Origin: Vicugna pacos
Lineage: Eukaryota; Chordata; Mammalia; Artiodactyla; Camelidae
Direction of reading: 5' to 3'
Length of the DNA: 64,000 nucleotides
Assembly (NCBI RefSeq): GCF_048564905.1
Contig: NW_027328743.1
Span: forward strand, 310,001 to 374,000
Shown here: one piece after another, positions 48,458-61,505 of the stretch
Numbering within the stretch: position 1 is the first letter of the stretch
How the letters are laid out: each line of letters begins with the position of its first letter
Notes under the pieces: generated by a model
What the model saw: the letters and a program-made list of their open reading frames with translations, nothing else
What the model was told of the DNA's origin: nothing
The model's database searches: none
Position numbers and translations under genes: made by a program

Positions 48458-50321
48458 CTACAACCCACAACTTGGGAATTACTGTGACCCCTGAAAAATG
48501 CGTGTGCTATGTTTCCCCACGTCCAGCACACACAGGATGAAGTGTTCTGTGTTTCTGAGTGTGGGGAGGTTCCTCCAACAGACAGCAGCACCTGGGTTGT
48601 AATAGAATAGCTTAGCTTGACTTCCCTAAGTGTTTTCCTAGGCCTAGCAGTAAGCGATGGTGGGGGATAGGCTCTAAAGCCAAGTATTAGCGAGTGCATC
48701 TCTGTGGGTAGTGGAGGGTTTTAAACTACTTCCCCAACCTTGGAACACCTGTGCCCCATAAAGATGCGTGGAATCTGTTTCCCCACCTCCAGCACACACA
48801 CGGAGACGTGCTCAGGTATCCTGATTGTGGGGAGGCTCCTCCAAATGACAGCAGCGCCTGGGTTCTAAAAGAATCCCTTAGCTTGTCTTCCCTGATGGCA
48901 TGCCTAGGCTGGAGAGTGGGGGAAAGTGGGGGTTGGGCTCTAAACCAAGTATAAGCGAGAGCCTATCCATGGGGTGTGGGTTTTTAACCTACAACCCACA
49001 ACCATGGAATAAATGTGCCCCCTGAAAGATGCTTTGACTGTTTCCCTACATCCATCACACACACGAAGATGTGTTCTTGTATTCTGAGTGTGGGGAAGTT
49101 CCTCAAACTGACAGCAGCACCTGCATTCTATTAGTATCCCTTAGCTTCTGTTCCCTGAGTGTTCTTTTAGGCCAGGCCATGAGGGAAAGCTGGGGGTTGG
49201 GCTTGGAGGCCACGTAGCAGTGAGTGCCCCCTGATCCATTGAGGAAGTACTTAGAGGACTTCTCCCTAAAGGGAACACCTTTTCCTGCATTCATCTGGGT
49301 GCAGTGGGGCTGCACATCTCTCCCACACCTAAGAATGTGTTCTGGAATTCTGAGTGCAGGGAAGTTCCTCCAACTGACAGCAGCGCCTGGGTTCTTATTG
49401 AATCCCTTTGCTTGTCTTCCCTGATGGAAAGCCTAGGCGGGAGTGCGGGGGAAAGTGTGGTTTGGGCTCCAAAACCAAGTATTTGCGATGACCTCTCTAT
49501 GGTTTGTGGAGGTGTTTAAACTACATCCCTAACCTGGGAACACCTGTGCCCCCATAAAGATCCGTGGAGTCTGTTTCCACACCTCCAGCACACACACGAA
49601 CACTTGCACAGTTATCCTGAGAGTGGGCAGCCTCCTCCAACTGAGAGCAGGGCCTTGGTTCTTATAAAATCGCTTAACTTGTCTACCCTGTTTGGTTGCC
49701 TGATACGGAGTGCTGGGGAAAGGGTGGGTTGGGCTCTAAATCCAAGTATTAGCGAGTGCTTCTCCATGGGATTTGGAGGTTATTAACCAAAAGCCCACAA
49801 CATGGGAATACCTGTGCTCCTTGAAAAAAGCGTGGACTCTGTATCCCCACCACCAGAACACACATGAAGAAGTTTTCTGCTATCCTGAGTGTGGGCTGGC
49901 AATTTCAGGTGACAGAAGCGGCTGGGTTCTAATAGAATCCCTTAGCTTGTAATCCCTGAGTGTTTCCCTAGGACTGACTCTGAGAGAAACCTGGGGGTTG
50001 GGCTTTGAGGCCAAATAGTAGCGAGTGTCCCCGATGGACTGAGGAAGTATTTAGATGAATTCTCCATAAAGGGAAACACCTGAGCACCCATTCATCTGCG
50101 TGGAGTGGGGCTTCAAATCTCCCCACCACACAAGGTTGGGTGCCAGTATCCTGAGGGTGGGGTAGTTCCTCCAACTGACATCAGCGTCTTGGTTTGAATA
50201 GAATCCCTTTGCGTGTCTTCCCTGATGGTTTGCCTAGGCCAGTGTGTGGTTGAAAGTGGGATTTGGGATCTAAAACTAAGTATTAGCGTGTGCCTCTCCA
50301 TGGGTAGTGGAGATGTTTAAA
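48458..50321 (+). repeat. HOR unit 27 (1864 bp)
   Basis: A complete unit. M1 has GGATGAAGTG, GAATAGCTTAG and GGGATAGGC. M3 has CATCCATCACAC, close to unit 28. M2 ends CCATGGGGTGTGG, as in units 21 and 28. Confidence 0.95.
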
Positions 50322-52185
50322 CTACAACCCACAACTTGGGAATTACTGTGACCCCTGAAAAATGCGTGTGCTATGTTTCCCCACGTCCAGCACACACAGG
50401 AAGAAGTGTTCTGGGGTTCTGAGTGTGGGGAGGTTCCTCCAACAGACAGCAGCACCTGGGTTGTAATAGAATCCCTTAGCTTGACTTCCCTAAGTGTTTT
50501 CCTAGGCCTAGCAGTAAGCGATGGTGGGGGATGGGCTCTAAAGCCAAGTATTAGCGAGTGCATCTCTGTGGGTAGTGGAGGGTTTTAAACTGCTTCCCCA
50601 ACCTTGGAACACCTGTGCCCCATAAAGATGAGTGGAATCTGTTTCCCCACCTCCAGCACACACACGGAGACGTGCTCAGGTATCCTGATTGTGGGGAGGC
50701 TCCTCCAAATGACAGCAGCGCCTGGGTTCTAAAAGAATCCCTTAGCTTGTCTTCCCTGAGGGCATGCCTAGGCTGGAGAGTGGGGGAAAGTGGGGGTTGG
50801 GCTCTAAACCAAGTATAAGCGAGAGCCTATCCATGGGGTGTGGGATTTTAACCTACAACCCACAACCATGGAATAAATGTGCCCCCTGAAAGATGCTTTG
50901 ACTGTTTCCCTACATCCATGACACACACGAAGATGTGTTCTTGTATTCTGAGTGTGGGGAAGTTCCTCAAACTGACAGCAGCACCTGGATTCTATTAGTA
51001 TCCCTTAGCTTCTGTTCCCTGAGTGTTCTTTTAGGCCAGGCCATGAGGGAAAGCTGGGGGTTGGGCTTGGAGGCCACGTAGCAGTGAGTGCCCCCTGATC
51101 CATTGAGGAAGTACTTAGAGGACTTCTCCCTAAAGGGAACACCTTTTCCTGCATTCATCTGGGTGCAGTGGGGCTGCACATCTCTCCCACACCTAAGAAT
51201 GTGTTCTGGAATTCTGAGTGCAGGGAAGTTCCTCCAACTGACAGCAGCGCCTGGGTTCTAATTGAATCCCTTTGCTTGTCTTCCCTGATGGAAAGCCTAG
51301 GCGGGAGTGCGGGGGAAAGTGTGGTTTGGGCTCCAAAACCAAGTATTTGCGATGACCTCTCTATGGTTTGTGGAGTTGTTTAAACTACATCCCTAACCTG
51401 GGAACACCTGTGCCCCCATAAAGATCCGTGGAGTCTGTTTCCACACCTCCAGCACACACACGAACACTTGCACAGTTATCCTGAGAGTGGGCAGCCTCCT
51501 CCAACTGAGAGCAGGGCCTTGGTTCTTATAAAATCGCTTAACTTGTCTACCCTGTTTGGTTGCCTGATACGGAGTGCTGGGGAAAGGGTGGGTTGGGCTC
51601 TAAATCCAAGTATTAGCGAGTGCTTCTCCATGGGATTTGGAGGTTATTAACGAAAAGCCCACAACATGGGAATACCTGTGCTCCTTGAAAAAAGCGTGGA
51701 CTCTGTATACCCACCACCAGAACACACATGAAGAAGTTTTCTGCTATCCTGAGTGTGGGCTGGCAATTTCAGGTGACAGAAGAGGCTGGGTTCTAATAGA
51801 ATCCCTTAGCTTGTAATCCCTGAGTGTTTCCCTAGGACTGACTCTGAGAGAAACCTGGGGGTTGGGCTTTGAGGCCAAATAGTAGCGAGTGTCCCCGAAG
51901 GACTGAGGAAGTATTTAGATGAATTCTCCATAAAGGGAAACACCTGAGCACCCATTCATCTGCGTGGAGTGGGGCTTCAAATCTCCCCACCACACAAGGT
52001 TGGGTTCCAGTATCCTGAGGGTGGGGTAGTTCCTCCAACTGACTTCAGCATCTTGGTTTGAATAGAATCCCTTTGCGTGTCTTCCCTGATGGTTTGCCTA
52101 GGCCAGTGTGTGGTTGAAAGTGGGATTTGGGATCTAAAACTAAGTATTAGCGTGTGCCTCTCCATGGGTAGTGGAGATGTTTAAA
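50322..52185 (+). repeat. HOR unit 28 (1864 bp)
   Basis: A complete unit. The M2 head reads CTGCTTCCCC, shared with units 31 and 34 at three-unit spacing. M3 has CATCCATGACAC. M6 has TGTATACCCACC, also in unit 29. Confidence 0.95.
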
Positions 52186-54049
52186 CTACAACCCACAACT
52201 TGGGAATTACTGTGACCCCTGAAAAATGCGTGTGCTATGTTTCCCCACGTCCAGCACACACAGGAAGTATTGTTCTGGGGTTCTGAGTGTGGGGAGGTTT
52301 CTCCAACAGACAGCAGCAAGTGGGTTGTTATAGAATCCCTTAGCTTGACTTCCCTAAGTGTTTTCCTAGGCCTAGCAGTAAGCGATGGTGGGGGATGGGC
52401 TCTAAAGCCAAGTATTAGCGAGTGCATCTCTGTGGGTAGTGGAGGGTTTTAAACTACTTCCCCAACCTTGGAACACCTGTGCCCCATAAAGATGCGTGGA
52501 ATCTGTTTCCCCACCACCAGCACACACACGGAGACGTGCTCAGGTATCCTGATTGTGGGGAGGCTCCTCCAAATGACAGCAGCGCCTGGGTTCTAAAAGA
52601 ATCCCTTAGCTTGTCTTCCCTGATGGCATGCCTAGGCTGGAGAGTGGGGGAAAGTGGGGGTTGGGCTCTAAACCAAGTATAAGCGAGAGCCTATCCATGG
52701 GATGTGGGTTTTTAACCTACAACCCACAACCATGGAATAAATGTGCCCCCTGAAAGATGCTTTGACTGTTTCCCTACATCCAGCACACACACGAAGATGT
52801 GTTCTTGTATTCTGAGTGTGGGGAAGTTCCTCAAACTGACAGCAGCACCTGGATTCTATTAGTATCCCTTAGCTTCTGTTCCCTGAGTGTTCTTTTAGGC
52901 CAGGCCATGAGGGAAAGCTGGGGGTTGGGCTTGGAGGCCACGTAGCAGTGAGTGCCCCCTGATCCATTGAGGAAGTACTTAGAGGACTTCTCCCTAAAGG
53001 GAACACCTTTTCCTGCATTCATCTGGGTGCAGTGGGGCTGCACATCTCTCCCACACCTAAGAATGTGTTCTGGAATTCTGAGTGCAGGGAAGTTCCTCCA
53101 ACTGACAGCAGCGACTGGGTTCTAATTGAATCCCTTTGCTTGTCTTCCCTGATGGAAAGCCTAGGCGGGAGTGCGGGGGAAAGTGTGGTTTGGGCTCCAA
53201 AACCAAGTATTTGCGATGACCTCTCTATGGTTTGTGGAGATGTTTAAACTACATCCCTAACCTGGGAACACCTGTGCCCCCATAAAGATCCGTGGAGTCT
53301 GTTTCCACACCTCCAGCACACACACGAACACTTGCACATTTATCCTGAGAGTGGGCAGCCTCCTCCAACTGAGAGCAGGGCCTTGGTTCTTATAAAATCG
53401 CTTAACTTGTCTACCCTGTTTGGTTGCCTGATACGGAGTGCTGGGGAAAGGGTGGGTTGGGCTCTAAATCCAAGTATTAGCGAGTGCTTCTCCATGGGAT
53501 TTGGAGGTTATTAACCAAAAGCCCACAACATGGGAATACCTGTGCTCCTTGAAAAAAGCGTGGACTCTGTATACCCACCACCAGAACACACATGAAGAAG
53601 TTTTCTGCTCTCCTGAGTGTGGGCTGGCAATTTCAGGTGACAGAAGCGGCTGGGTTCTAATAGAATCCCTTAGCTTGTAATCCCTGAGTGTTTCCCTAGG
53701 ACTGACTCTGAGAGAAACCTGGGGGTTGGGCTTTGAGGCCAAATAGTAGCGAGTGTCCCCGATGGACTGAGGAAGTATTTAGATGAATTCTCCACAAAGG
53801 GAAACACCTGAGCACCCATTCATCTGCGTGGAGTGGGGCTTCAAATCTCCCCACCACACAAGGTTGGGTTCCAGTATACTGAGGGTGGGGTAGTTCCTCC
53901 AACTGACATCAGCGTCTTGGTTTGAATAGAATCCCTTTGCTTGTCTTCCCTGATGGTTTGCCTAGGCCAGTGTGTGGTTGAAAGTGGGATTTGGGATCTA
54001 AAACTAAGTATTAGCGTGTGCCTCTCCATGGGTAGTGGAGATGTTTAAA
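52186..54049 (+). repeat. HOR unit 29 (1864 bp)
   Basis: A complete unit with private M1 changes (GGAAGTATTGTTC, AGCAAGTGGG). M2 has CCACCACCAGC. M6 has TGTATACCCACC as in unit 28, and M7 has CCAGTATACTG. Confidence 0.95.
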
Positions 54050-55913
54050 CTACAACCCACAACTTGGGAATTACTGTGACCCCTGAAAAATGCGTGTGCT
54101 ATGTTTCCCCACGTCCAGCACACACAGGAAGAAGTGTTCTGGGGTTCTGAGTGTGGGGAGGTTCCTCCAACAGACAGCAGCACCTGGGTTGTAATAGAAT
54201 CCCTTAGCTTGACCTCCCTAAGTGTTTTCCTAGGCCTAGCAGTAAGGGATGGTGGGGGATGGGCTCTAAAGCCAAGTATTAGCGAGTGCATCTCTGTGGG
54301 TAGTGGAGGGTTTTAAACTACTTCCCCAACCTTGGAACACCTGTGCCCCATAAAGATGCGTGGAATCTGTTTCCCCACCTCCAGCACACACACGGAGACG
54401 TGCTCAGGTATCCTGATTGTGGGGAGGCTCCTCCAAATGACAGCAGCGCCTGGGTTCTAAAAGAATCCCTTAGCTTGTCTTCCCTGAAGGCATGCCTAGG
54501 CTGGAGAGTGGGGGAAAGTGGGGGTTGGGCTCTAAACCAAGTATAAGCGAGAGCCTATCCATGGGATGTGGGTTTTTAACCTACAACCCACAACCATGGA
54601 ATAAATGTGCCCCCTGAAAGATGCTTTGACTGTTTCCCTACATCCAGCACACACACGAAGATGTGTTCTGGTATTCTGAGTGTGGGGAAGTTCCTCAAAC
54701 TGACAGCAGAACCTGGATTCCATTAGTATCCCTTAGCTTCTGTTCCCTGATTGTTCTCTTAGACCAGGCCATGAGGGAAAGCTGGGGGTTGGGCTTGGAG
54801 GCCACGTAGCAGTGAGTGCCCCCTGATCCATTGAGGAAGTACTTAGAGGACTTCTCCCTAAAGGGAACACCTTTTCCTGCATTCATCTGGGTGCAGTGGG
54901 GCTGCACATCTCTCCCACACCTAAGAATGTGTTCTGGAATTCTGAGTGCAGGGAAGTTCCTCCAACTGACAGCAGCGCCTGGGTTCTAATTGAATCCCTT
55001 TGCTTGTCTTCCCTGATGGAAAGCCTAGGCGGGAGTGCGGGGGAAAGTGTGGTTTGGGCTCCAAAACCAAGTATTTGCGATGACCTCTCTATGGTTTGTG
55101 GAGGTGTTTAAACTACATCCCTAACCTGGGAACACCTGTGCCCCCATAAAGATCCGTGGAGTCTGTTTCCACACCTCCAGCACACACACGAACACTTGCA
55201 CAGTTATCCTGAGAGTGGGCAGCCTCCTCCAACTGAGAGCAGGGCCTTGGTTCTTATAAAATCGCTTAACTTGTCTACCCTGTTTGGTTGCCTGATACGG
55301 AGTGCTGGGGAAAGGGTGGGTTGGGCTCTAAATCCAAGTATTAGCGAGTGCTTCTCCATGGGATTTGGAGGTTATTAACCAAAAGCCCACAACATGGGAA
55401 TACCTGTGCTCCTTGAAAAAAGCGTGGACTCTGTATCCCCACCACCAGAACACACATGAAGAAGTTTTCTGCTATCCTGAGTGTGGGCTGGCAATTTCAG
55501 GTGACAGAAGCGGCTGGGTTCTAATAGAATCCCTTAGCTTGTAATCCCTGAGTGTTTCCCTAGGACTGACTCTGAGAGAAACCTGGGGGTTGGGCTTTGA
55601 GGCCAAATAGTAGCGAGTGTCCCCGATGGACTGAGGAAGTATTTAGATGAATTCTCCATAAAGGGAAACACCTGAGCACCCATTCATCTGCGTGGAGTGG
55701 GGCTTCAAATCTCCCCACCACACAAGGTTGGGTTCCAGTATCCTGAGGGTGGGGTAGTTCCTCCAACTGACATCAGCGTCTTGGTTTGAATAGAATCCCT
55801 TTGCGTGTCTTCCCTGATGGTTTGCCTAGGCCAGTGTGTGGTTGAAAGTGGGATTTGGGATCTAAAACTAAGTATTAGCGTGTGCCTCTCCATGGGTAGT
55901 GGAGATGTTTAAA
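54050..55913 (+). repeat. HOR unit 30 (1864 bp)
   Basis: A complete unit. M1 has AGTAAGGGATGG, M2 has CTGAAGGCATG and M3 has CTGATTGTTCTC. M7 carries TTGCGTGTC. Confidence 0.95.
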
Positions 55914-57777
55914 CTACAACCCACAACTTGGGAATTACTGTGACCCCTGAAAAATGCGTGTGCTATGTTTCCCCACGTCCAGCACACACAGGAAGAAGTG
56001 TTCTGGGTTTCTGAGTGTGGGGAGGTTCCTCCAACAGACAGCAGCACCTGGGTTGTAATAGAATCCCTTAGCTTGACTTCCCTAAGTGTTTTCCTAGGCC
56101 TAGCAGTAAGCGATGGTGGGGGATGGGCTCTAAAGCCAAGTATTAGCGAGTGCATCTCTGTGGGTAGTGGAGGGTTTTAAACTGCTTCCCCAACCTTGGA
56201 ACACCTGTGCCCCATAAAGATGCGTGGAATCTGTTTCCCCACCTCCAGCACACACACGGAGACGTGCTCAGGTATCCTGATTGTGGGGAGGCTCCTCCAA
56301 ATGACAGCAGCGCCTGGGTTCTAAAAGAATCCCTTAGCTTGTCTTCCCTGATGGCATGCCTAGGCTGGAGAGTGGGGGAAAGTGGGGGTTGGGCTCTAAA
56401 CCAAGTATAAGCGAGAGCCTATCCATGGGATGTGGGTTTTTAACCTACAACCCACAACCATGGAATAAATGTGCCCCCTGAAAGATGCTTTGACTCTTTC
56501 CCTACATCCAGCACACACACGAAGATGTGTTCTGGTATTCTGAGTGTGGGGAAGTTCCTCAAACTGACAGCAGCACCTGGATTCCATTAGTATCCCTTAG
56601 CTTGTGTTCCCTGAGTGTTCTCTTAGACCAGGCCATGAGGGAAAGCAGGGGGTTGGGCTTGGAGGCCACGTAGCAGTGAGTGCCCCCTGATCCATTGAGG
56701 AAGTACTTAGAGGACTTCTCCCTAAACGGAACACCTTTTCCTGCATTCATCTGGGTGCAGTGGGGCTGCACATCTCTCCCACACCTAAGAATGTGTTCTG
56801 GAATTCTGAGTGCAGGGAAGTTCCTCCAACTGACAGCAGCGCCTGGGTTCTAATTGAATCCCTTTGCTTGTCTTCCCTGATGGAAAGCCTAGGCGGGAGT
56901 GCGGGGGAAAGTGTGGTTTGGGCTCCAAAACCAAGTATTTGCGATGACCTCTCTATGGTTTGTGGAGGTGTTTAAACTACATCCCTAACCTGGGAACACC
57001 TGTGCCCCCATAAAGATCCGTGGAGTCTGTTTCCACACCTCCAGCACACACACGAACACTTGCACAGTTATCCTGAGAGTGGGCAGCCTCCTCCAACTGA
57101 GAGCAGGGCCTTGGTTCTTATAAAATCGCTTAACTTGTCTACCCTGTTTGGTTGCCTGATACGGAGTGCTGGGGAAAGGGTGGGTTGGGCTCTAAATCCA
57201 AGTATTAGCGAGTGCTTCTCCATGGGATTTGGAGGTTATTAACCAAAAGCCCACAACATGGGAATACCTGTGCTCCTTGAAAAAAGCGTGGACTCTGTAT
57301 CCCCACCACCAGAACACACATGAAGAAGTTTTCTGCTCTCCTGAGTGTGGGCTGGCAATTTCAGGTGACAGAAGCGGCTGGGTTCTAATAGAATCCCTTA
57401 GCTTGTAATCCCTGAGTGTTTCCCTAGGACTGACTCTGAGAGAAACCTGGGGGTTGGGCTTTGAGGCCAAATAGTAGCGAGTGTCCCCGATGGACTGAGG
57501 AAGTATTTAGATGAATTCTCCATAAAGGGAAACACCTGAGCACCCATTCATCTGCGTGGAGTGGGGCTTCAAATCTCCCCACCACACAAGGTTGGGTTCC
57601 AGTATCCTGAGGGTGGGGTAGTTCCTCCAACTGACATCAGCGTCTTGGTTTGAATAGAATCCCTTTGCTTGTCTTCCCTGATGGTTTGCCTAGGCCAGTG
57701 TGTGGTTGAAAGTGGGATTTGGGATCTAAAACTAAGTATTAGCGTGTGCCTCTCCATGGGTAGTGGAGATGTTTAAA
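55914..57777 (+). repeat. HOR unit 31 (1864 bp)
   Basis: A complete unit. TTCTGGGTTTCTG in M1, the CTGCTTCCCC head of M2 and GACTCTTTCCC in M3 are shared with unit 34, 5592 bp (three units) downstream. Confidence 0.95.
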
Positions 57778-59641
57778 CTACAACCCACAACTTGGGAATT
57801 ACTGTGACCCCTGAAAAATGCGTGTGCTATGTTTCCCCACGTCCAGCACACACAGGAAGAAGTGTTCTGGGGTTCTGAGTGTGGGGAGGTTCCTCCAACA
57901 GACAGCAGCACCTGGGTTGTAATAGAATCCCTTAGCTTGACTTCCCTAAGTGTATTCCTAGGCCTAGCAGTAAGCGATGGTGGGGGATGGGCTCTAAAGC
58001 CAAGTATTAGCGAGTGCATCTCTGTGGGTAGTGGAGGGTTTTAAACTACTTCCCCAACCTTGGAACACCTGTGCCCCATAAAGATGCGTGGAATCTGTTT
58101 CCCCACCTCCAGCACACACACGGAGACGTGCTCAGGTATCCTGATTGTGGGGAGGCTCCTCCAAATGACAGCAGCGCCTGGGTTCTAAAAGAATCCCTTA
58201 GCTTGTCTTCCCTGATGGCATGCCTAGGCTGGAGAGTGGGGGAAAGTGGGGGTTGGGCTCTAAACCAAGTATAAGCGAGAGCCTATCCATGGGATGTGGG
58301 TTTTTAACCTACAACCCACCACCATGGAATAAATGTGCCCCCTGAAAGATGCTTTGACTGTTTCCCTACATCCAGCACACACACGAAGATGTTTTCTGGT
58401 ATTCTGAGTGTGGGGAAGATCCTCAAACTGACAGCAGCACCTGGATTCCATTATTATCCCTTAGCTTCTGTTGCCTGAGGGTTCTCTTAGACCAGGCCAT
58501 GAGGGAAAGCTGGTGGTTGGGCTTGGAGGCCACGTAGCAGTGAGTGCCCCCTGATCCATTGAGGAAGTACTTAGAGGACTTCTCCCTAAAGGGAACACCT
58601 TTTCCTGCATTCATCTGGGTGCAGTGGGGCTGCACATCTCTCCCACACCTAAGAATGTGTTCTGGAATTCTGAGTGCAGGGAAGTTCCTCCAACTGACAG
58701 CAGCGCCTGGGTTCTAATTGAATCCCTTTGCTTGTCTTCCCTGATGGAAAGCCTAGGCGGGAGTGCGGGGGAAGGTGTGGTTTGGGCTCCAAAACCAAGT
58801 ATTTGCGATGACCTCTCTATGGTTTGTGGAGGTGTTTAAACTACATCCCTAACCTGGGAACACCTGTGCCCCCATAAAGATCCGTGGAGTCTGTTTCCAC
58901 ACCTCCAGCACACACACGAACACTTGCACAGTTATCCTGAGAGTGGGCAGCCTCCTCCAACTGAGAGCAGGGCCTTGGTTCTTATAAAATCGCTTAACTT
59001 GTCTACCCTGTTTGGTTGCCTGATACGGAGTGCTGGGGAAAGGGTGGGTTGGGCTCTAAATCCAAGTATTAGCGAGTGCTTCTCCATGGGATTTGGAGGT
59101 TATTAACCAAAAGCCCACAACATGGGAATACCTGTGCTCCTTGAAAAAAGCGTGGACTCTGTATCCCCACCACCAGAACACACATGAAGAAGTTTTCTGC
59201 TATCCTGAGTGTGGGCTGGCAATTTCAGGTGACAGAAGCGGCTGGGTTCTAATAGAATCCCTTAGCTTGTAATCCCTGAGTGTTTCCCTAGGACTGACTC
59301 TGAGAGAAACCTGGGGGTTGGGCTTTGAGGCCAAATAGTAGCGAGTGTCCCCAATGGACTGAGGAAGTATTTAGATGAATTCTCCATAAAGGGAAACACC
59401 TGAGCACCCATCCATCTGCGTGGAGTGGGGCTTCAAATCTCCCCACCACACAAGGTTGGGTTCCAGTATCCTGAGGGTGGGGTAGTTCCTCCAACTGACA
59501 TCAGCGTCTTGGTTTGAATAGAATCCCTTTGCTTGTCTTCCCTGATGGTTTGCCTAGGCCAGTGTGTGGTTGAAAGTGGGATTTGGGATCTAAAACTAAG
59601 TATTAGCGTGTGCCTCTCCATGGGTAGTGGAGATGTTTAAA
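57778..59641 (+). repeat. HOR unit 32 (1864 bp)
   Basis: A complete unit. M3 has GATGTTTTCTGG, GGAAGATCC, TTGCCTGAGGG and GCTGGTGGTTGG. M4 has GGGGGAAGGTG. M6 end has CCCCAATGG, a CpG transition. Confidence 0.95.
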
Positions 59642-61505
59642 CTACAACCCACAACTTGGGAATTACTGTGACCCCTGGAAAATGCGTGTGCTATGTTTCC
59701 CCACGTCCAGCACACACAGGAAGAAGTGTTCTGGGGTTGTGAGTGTGGGGAGGTTCCTCCAACAGACAGCAGCACCTGGGTTGTAATAGAATCCCTTAGC
59801 TTGACTTCCCTAAGTGTTTTCCTAGGCCTAGCAGTAAGCGATGGTGGGGGATGGGCTCTAAAGCCAAGTATTAGCGAGTGCATCTCTGTGGGTAGTGGAG
59901 GGTTTTAAACTACTTCCCCAACCTTGGAACACCTGTGCCCCATAAAGATGCGTGGAATCTGTTTCCCCACCTCCAGCACACACACGGAGACGTGCTCAGG
60001 TATCCTGATTGTGGGGAGGCTCCTCCAAATGACAGCAGCGCCTGGGTTCTAAAAGAATCCCTTAGCTTGTCTTCCCTGATGGCATGGCTAGGCTGGAGAG
60101 TGGGGGAAAGTGGGGGTTGGGCTCTAAACCAAGTATAAGCGAGAGCCTATCCATGGGATGTGGGTTTTTAACCTACAACCCACAACCATGGAATAAATGT
60201 GCCCCCTGAAAGATGCTTTGACTGTTTCCCTACATCCAGCACACACACGAAGATGTGTTCTGGTATTCTGAATGTGGGGAAGTTCCTCAAACTGACAGCA
60301 GCACCTGGATTCCATTAGTATCCCTTAGCTTCTGTTCCCTGAGTGTTCTCTTAGACCAGGCCATGAGGGAAAGCTGGGGGTTGGGCTTGGAGGCCACGTA
60401 GCAGTGAGTGCCCCCTGATCCATTGAGGAAGTACTTAGAGGACTTCTCCCTAAACGGAACACCTTTTCCTGCATTCATCTGGGTGCAATGGGGCTGCACA
60501 TCTCTCCCACACCTAAGAATGTGTTCTGGAATTCTGAGTGCAGGGAAGTTCCTCCAACTGACAGCAGCGCCTGGGTTCTAATTGAATCCCTTTGCTTGTC
60601 TTCCCTGATGGAAAGCCTAGGCGGGAGTGCGGGGGAAAGTGTGGTTTGGGCTCCAAAACCAAGTATTTGCGATGACCTCTCTATGGTTTGTGGAGGTGTT
60701 TAAACTACATCCCTAACCTGGGAACACCTGTGCCCCCATAAAGATCCGTGGAGTCTGTTTCCACACCTCCAGCACACACACGAACACTTGCACAGTTATC
60801 CTGAGAGTGGGCAGCCTCCTCCAACTGAGAGCAGGGCCTTGGTTCTTATAAAATCGCTTAACTTGTCTACACTGTTTGGTTGCCTGATACGGAGTGCTGG
60901 GGAAAGGGTGGGTTGGGCTCTAAATCCAAGTATTAGCGAGTGCTTCTCCATGGGATTTGGAGGTTATTAACCAAAAGCCCACAACATGGGAATACCTGTG
61001 CTCCTTGAAAAAAGCGTGGACTCTGTATCCCCACCACCAGAACACACATGAAGAAGTTTTCTGCTATCCTGAGTGTGGGCTGGCAATTTCAGGTGACAGA
61101 AGCGGCTGGGTTCTAATAGAATCCCTTAGCTTGTAATCCCTGAGTGTTTCCCTAGGACTGACTCTGAGAGAAACCTGGGGGTTGGGCTTTGAGGCCAAAT
61201 AGTAGCGAGTGTCCCCGATGGACTGAGGAAGTATTTAGATGAATTCTCCATAAAGGGAAACACCTGAGCACCCATTCATCTGCGTGGAGTGGGGCTTCAA
61301 ATCTCCCCACCACACAAGGTTGGGTTCCAGTATCCTGAGGGTGGGGTAGTTCCTCCAACTGACATCAGCGTCTTGGTTTGAATAGAATCCCTTTGCTTGT
61401 CTTCCCTGATGGTTTGCCTAGGCCAGTGTGTGGTTGAAAGTGGGATTTGGGATCTAAAACTAAGTATTAGCGTGTGCCTCTCCATGGGTAGTGGAGATGT
61501 TTAAA
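59642..61505 (+). repeat. HOR unit 33 (1864 bp)
   Basis: A complete unit. M1 has GGGGTTGTGAGTG, shared with unit 35. M2 has GGCATGGCTAGG as in units 6 and 11. Confidence 0.95.
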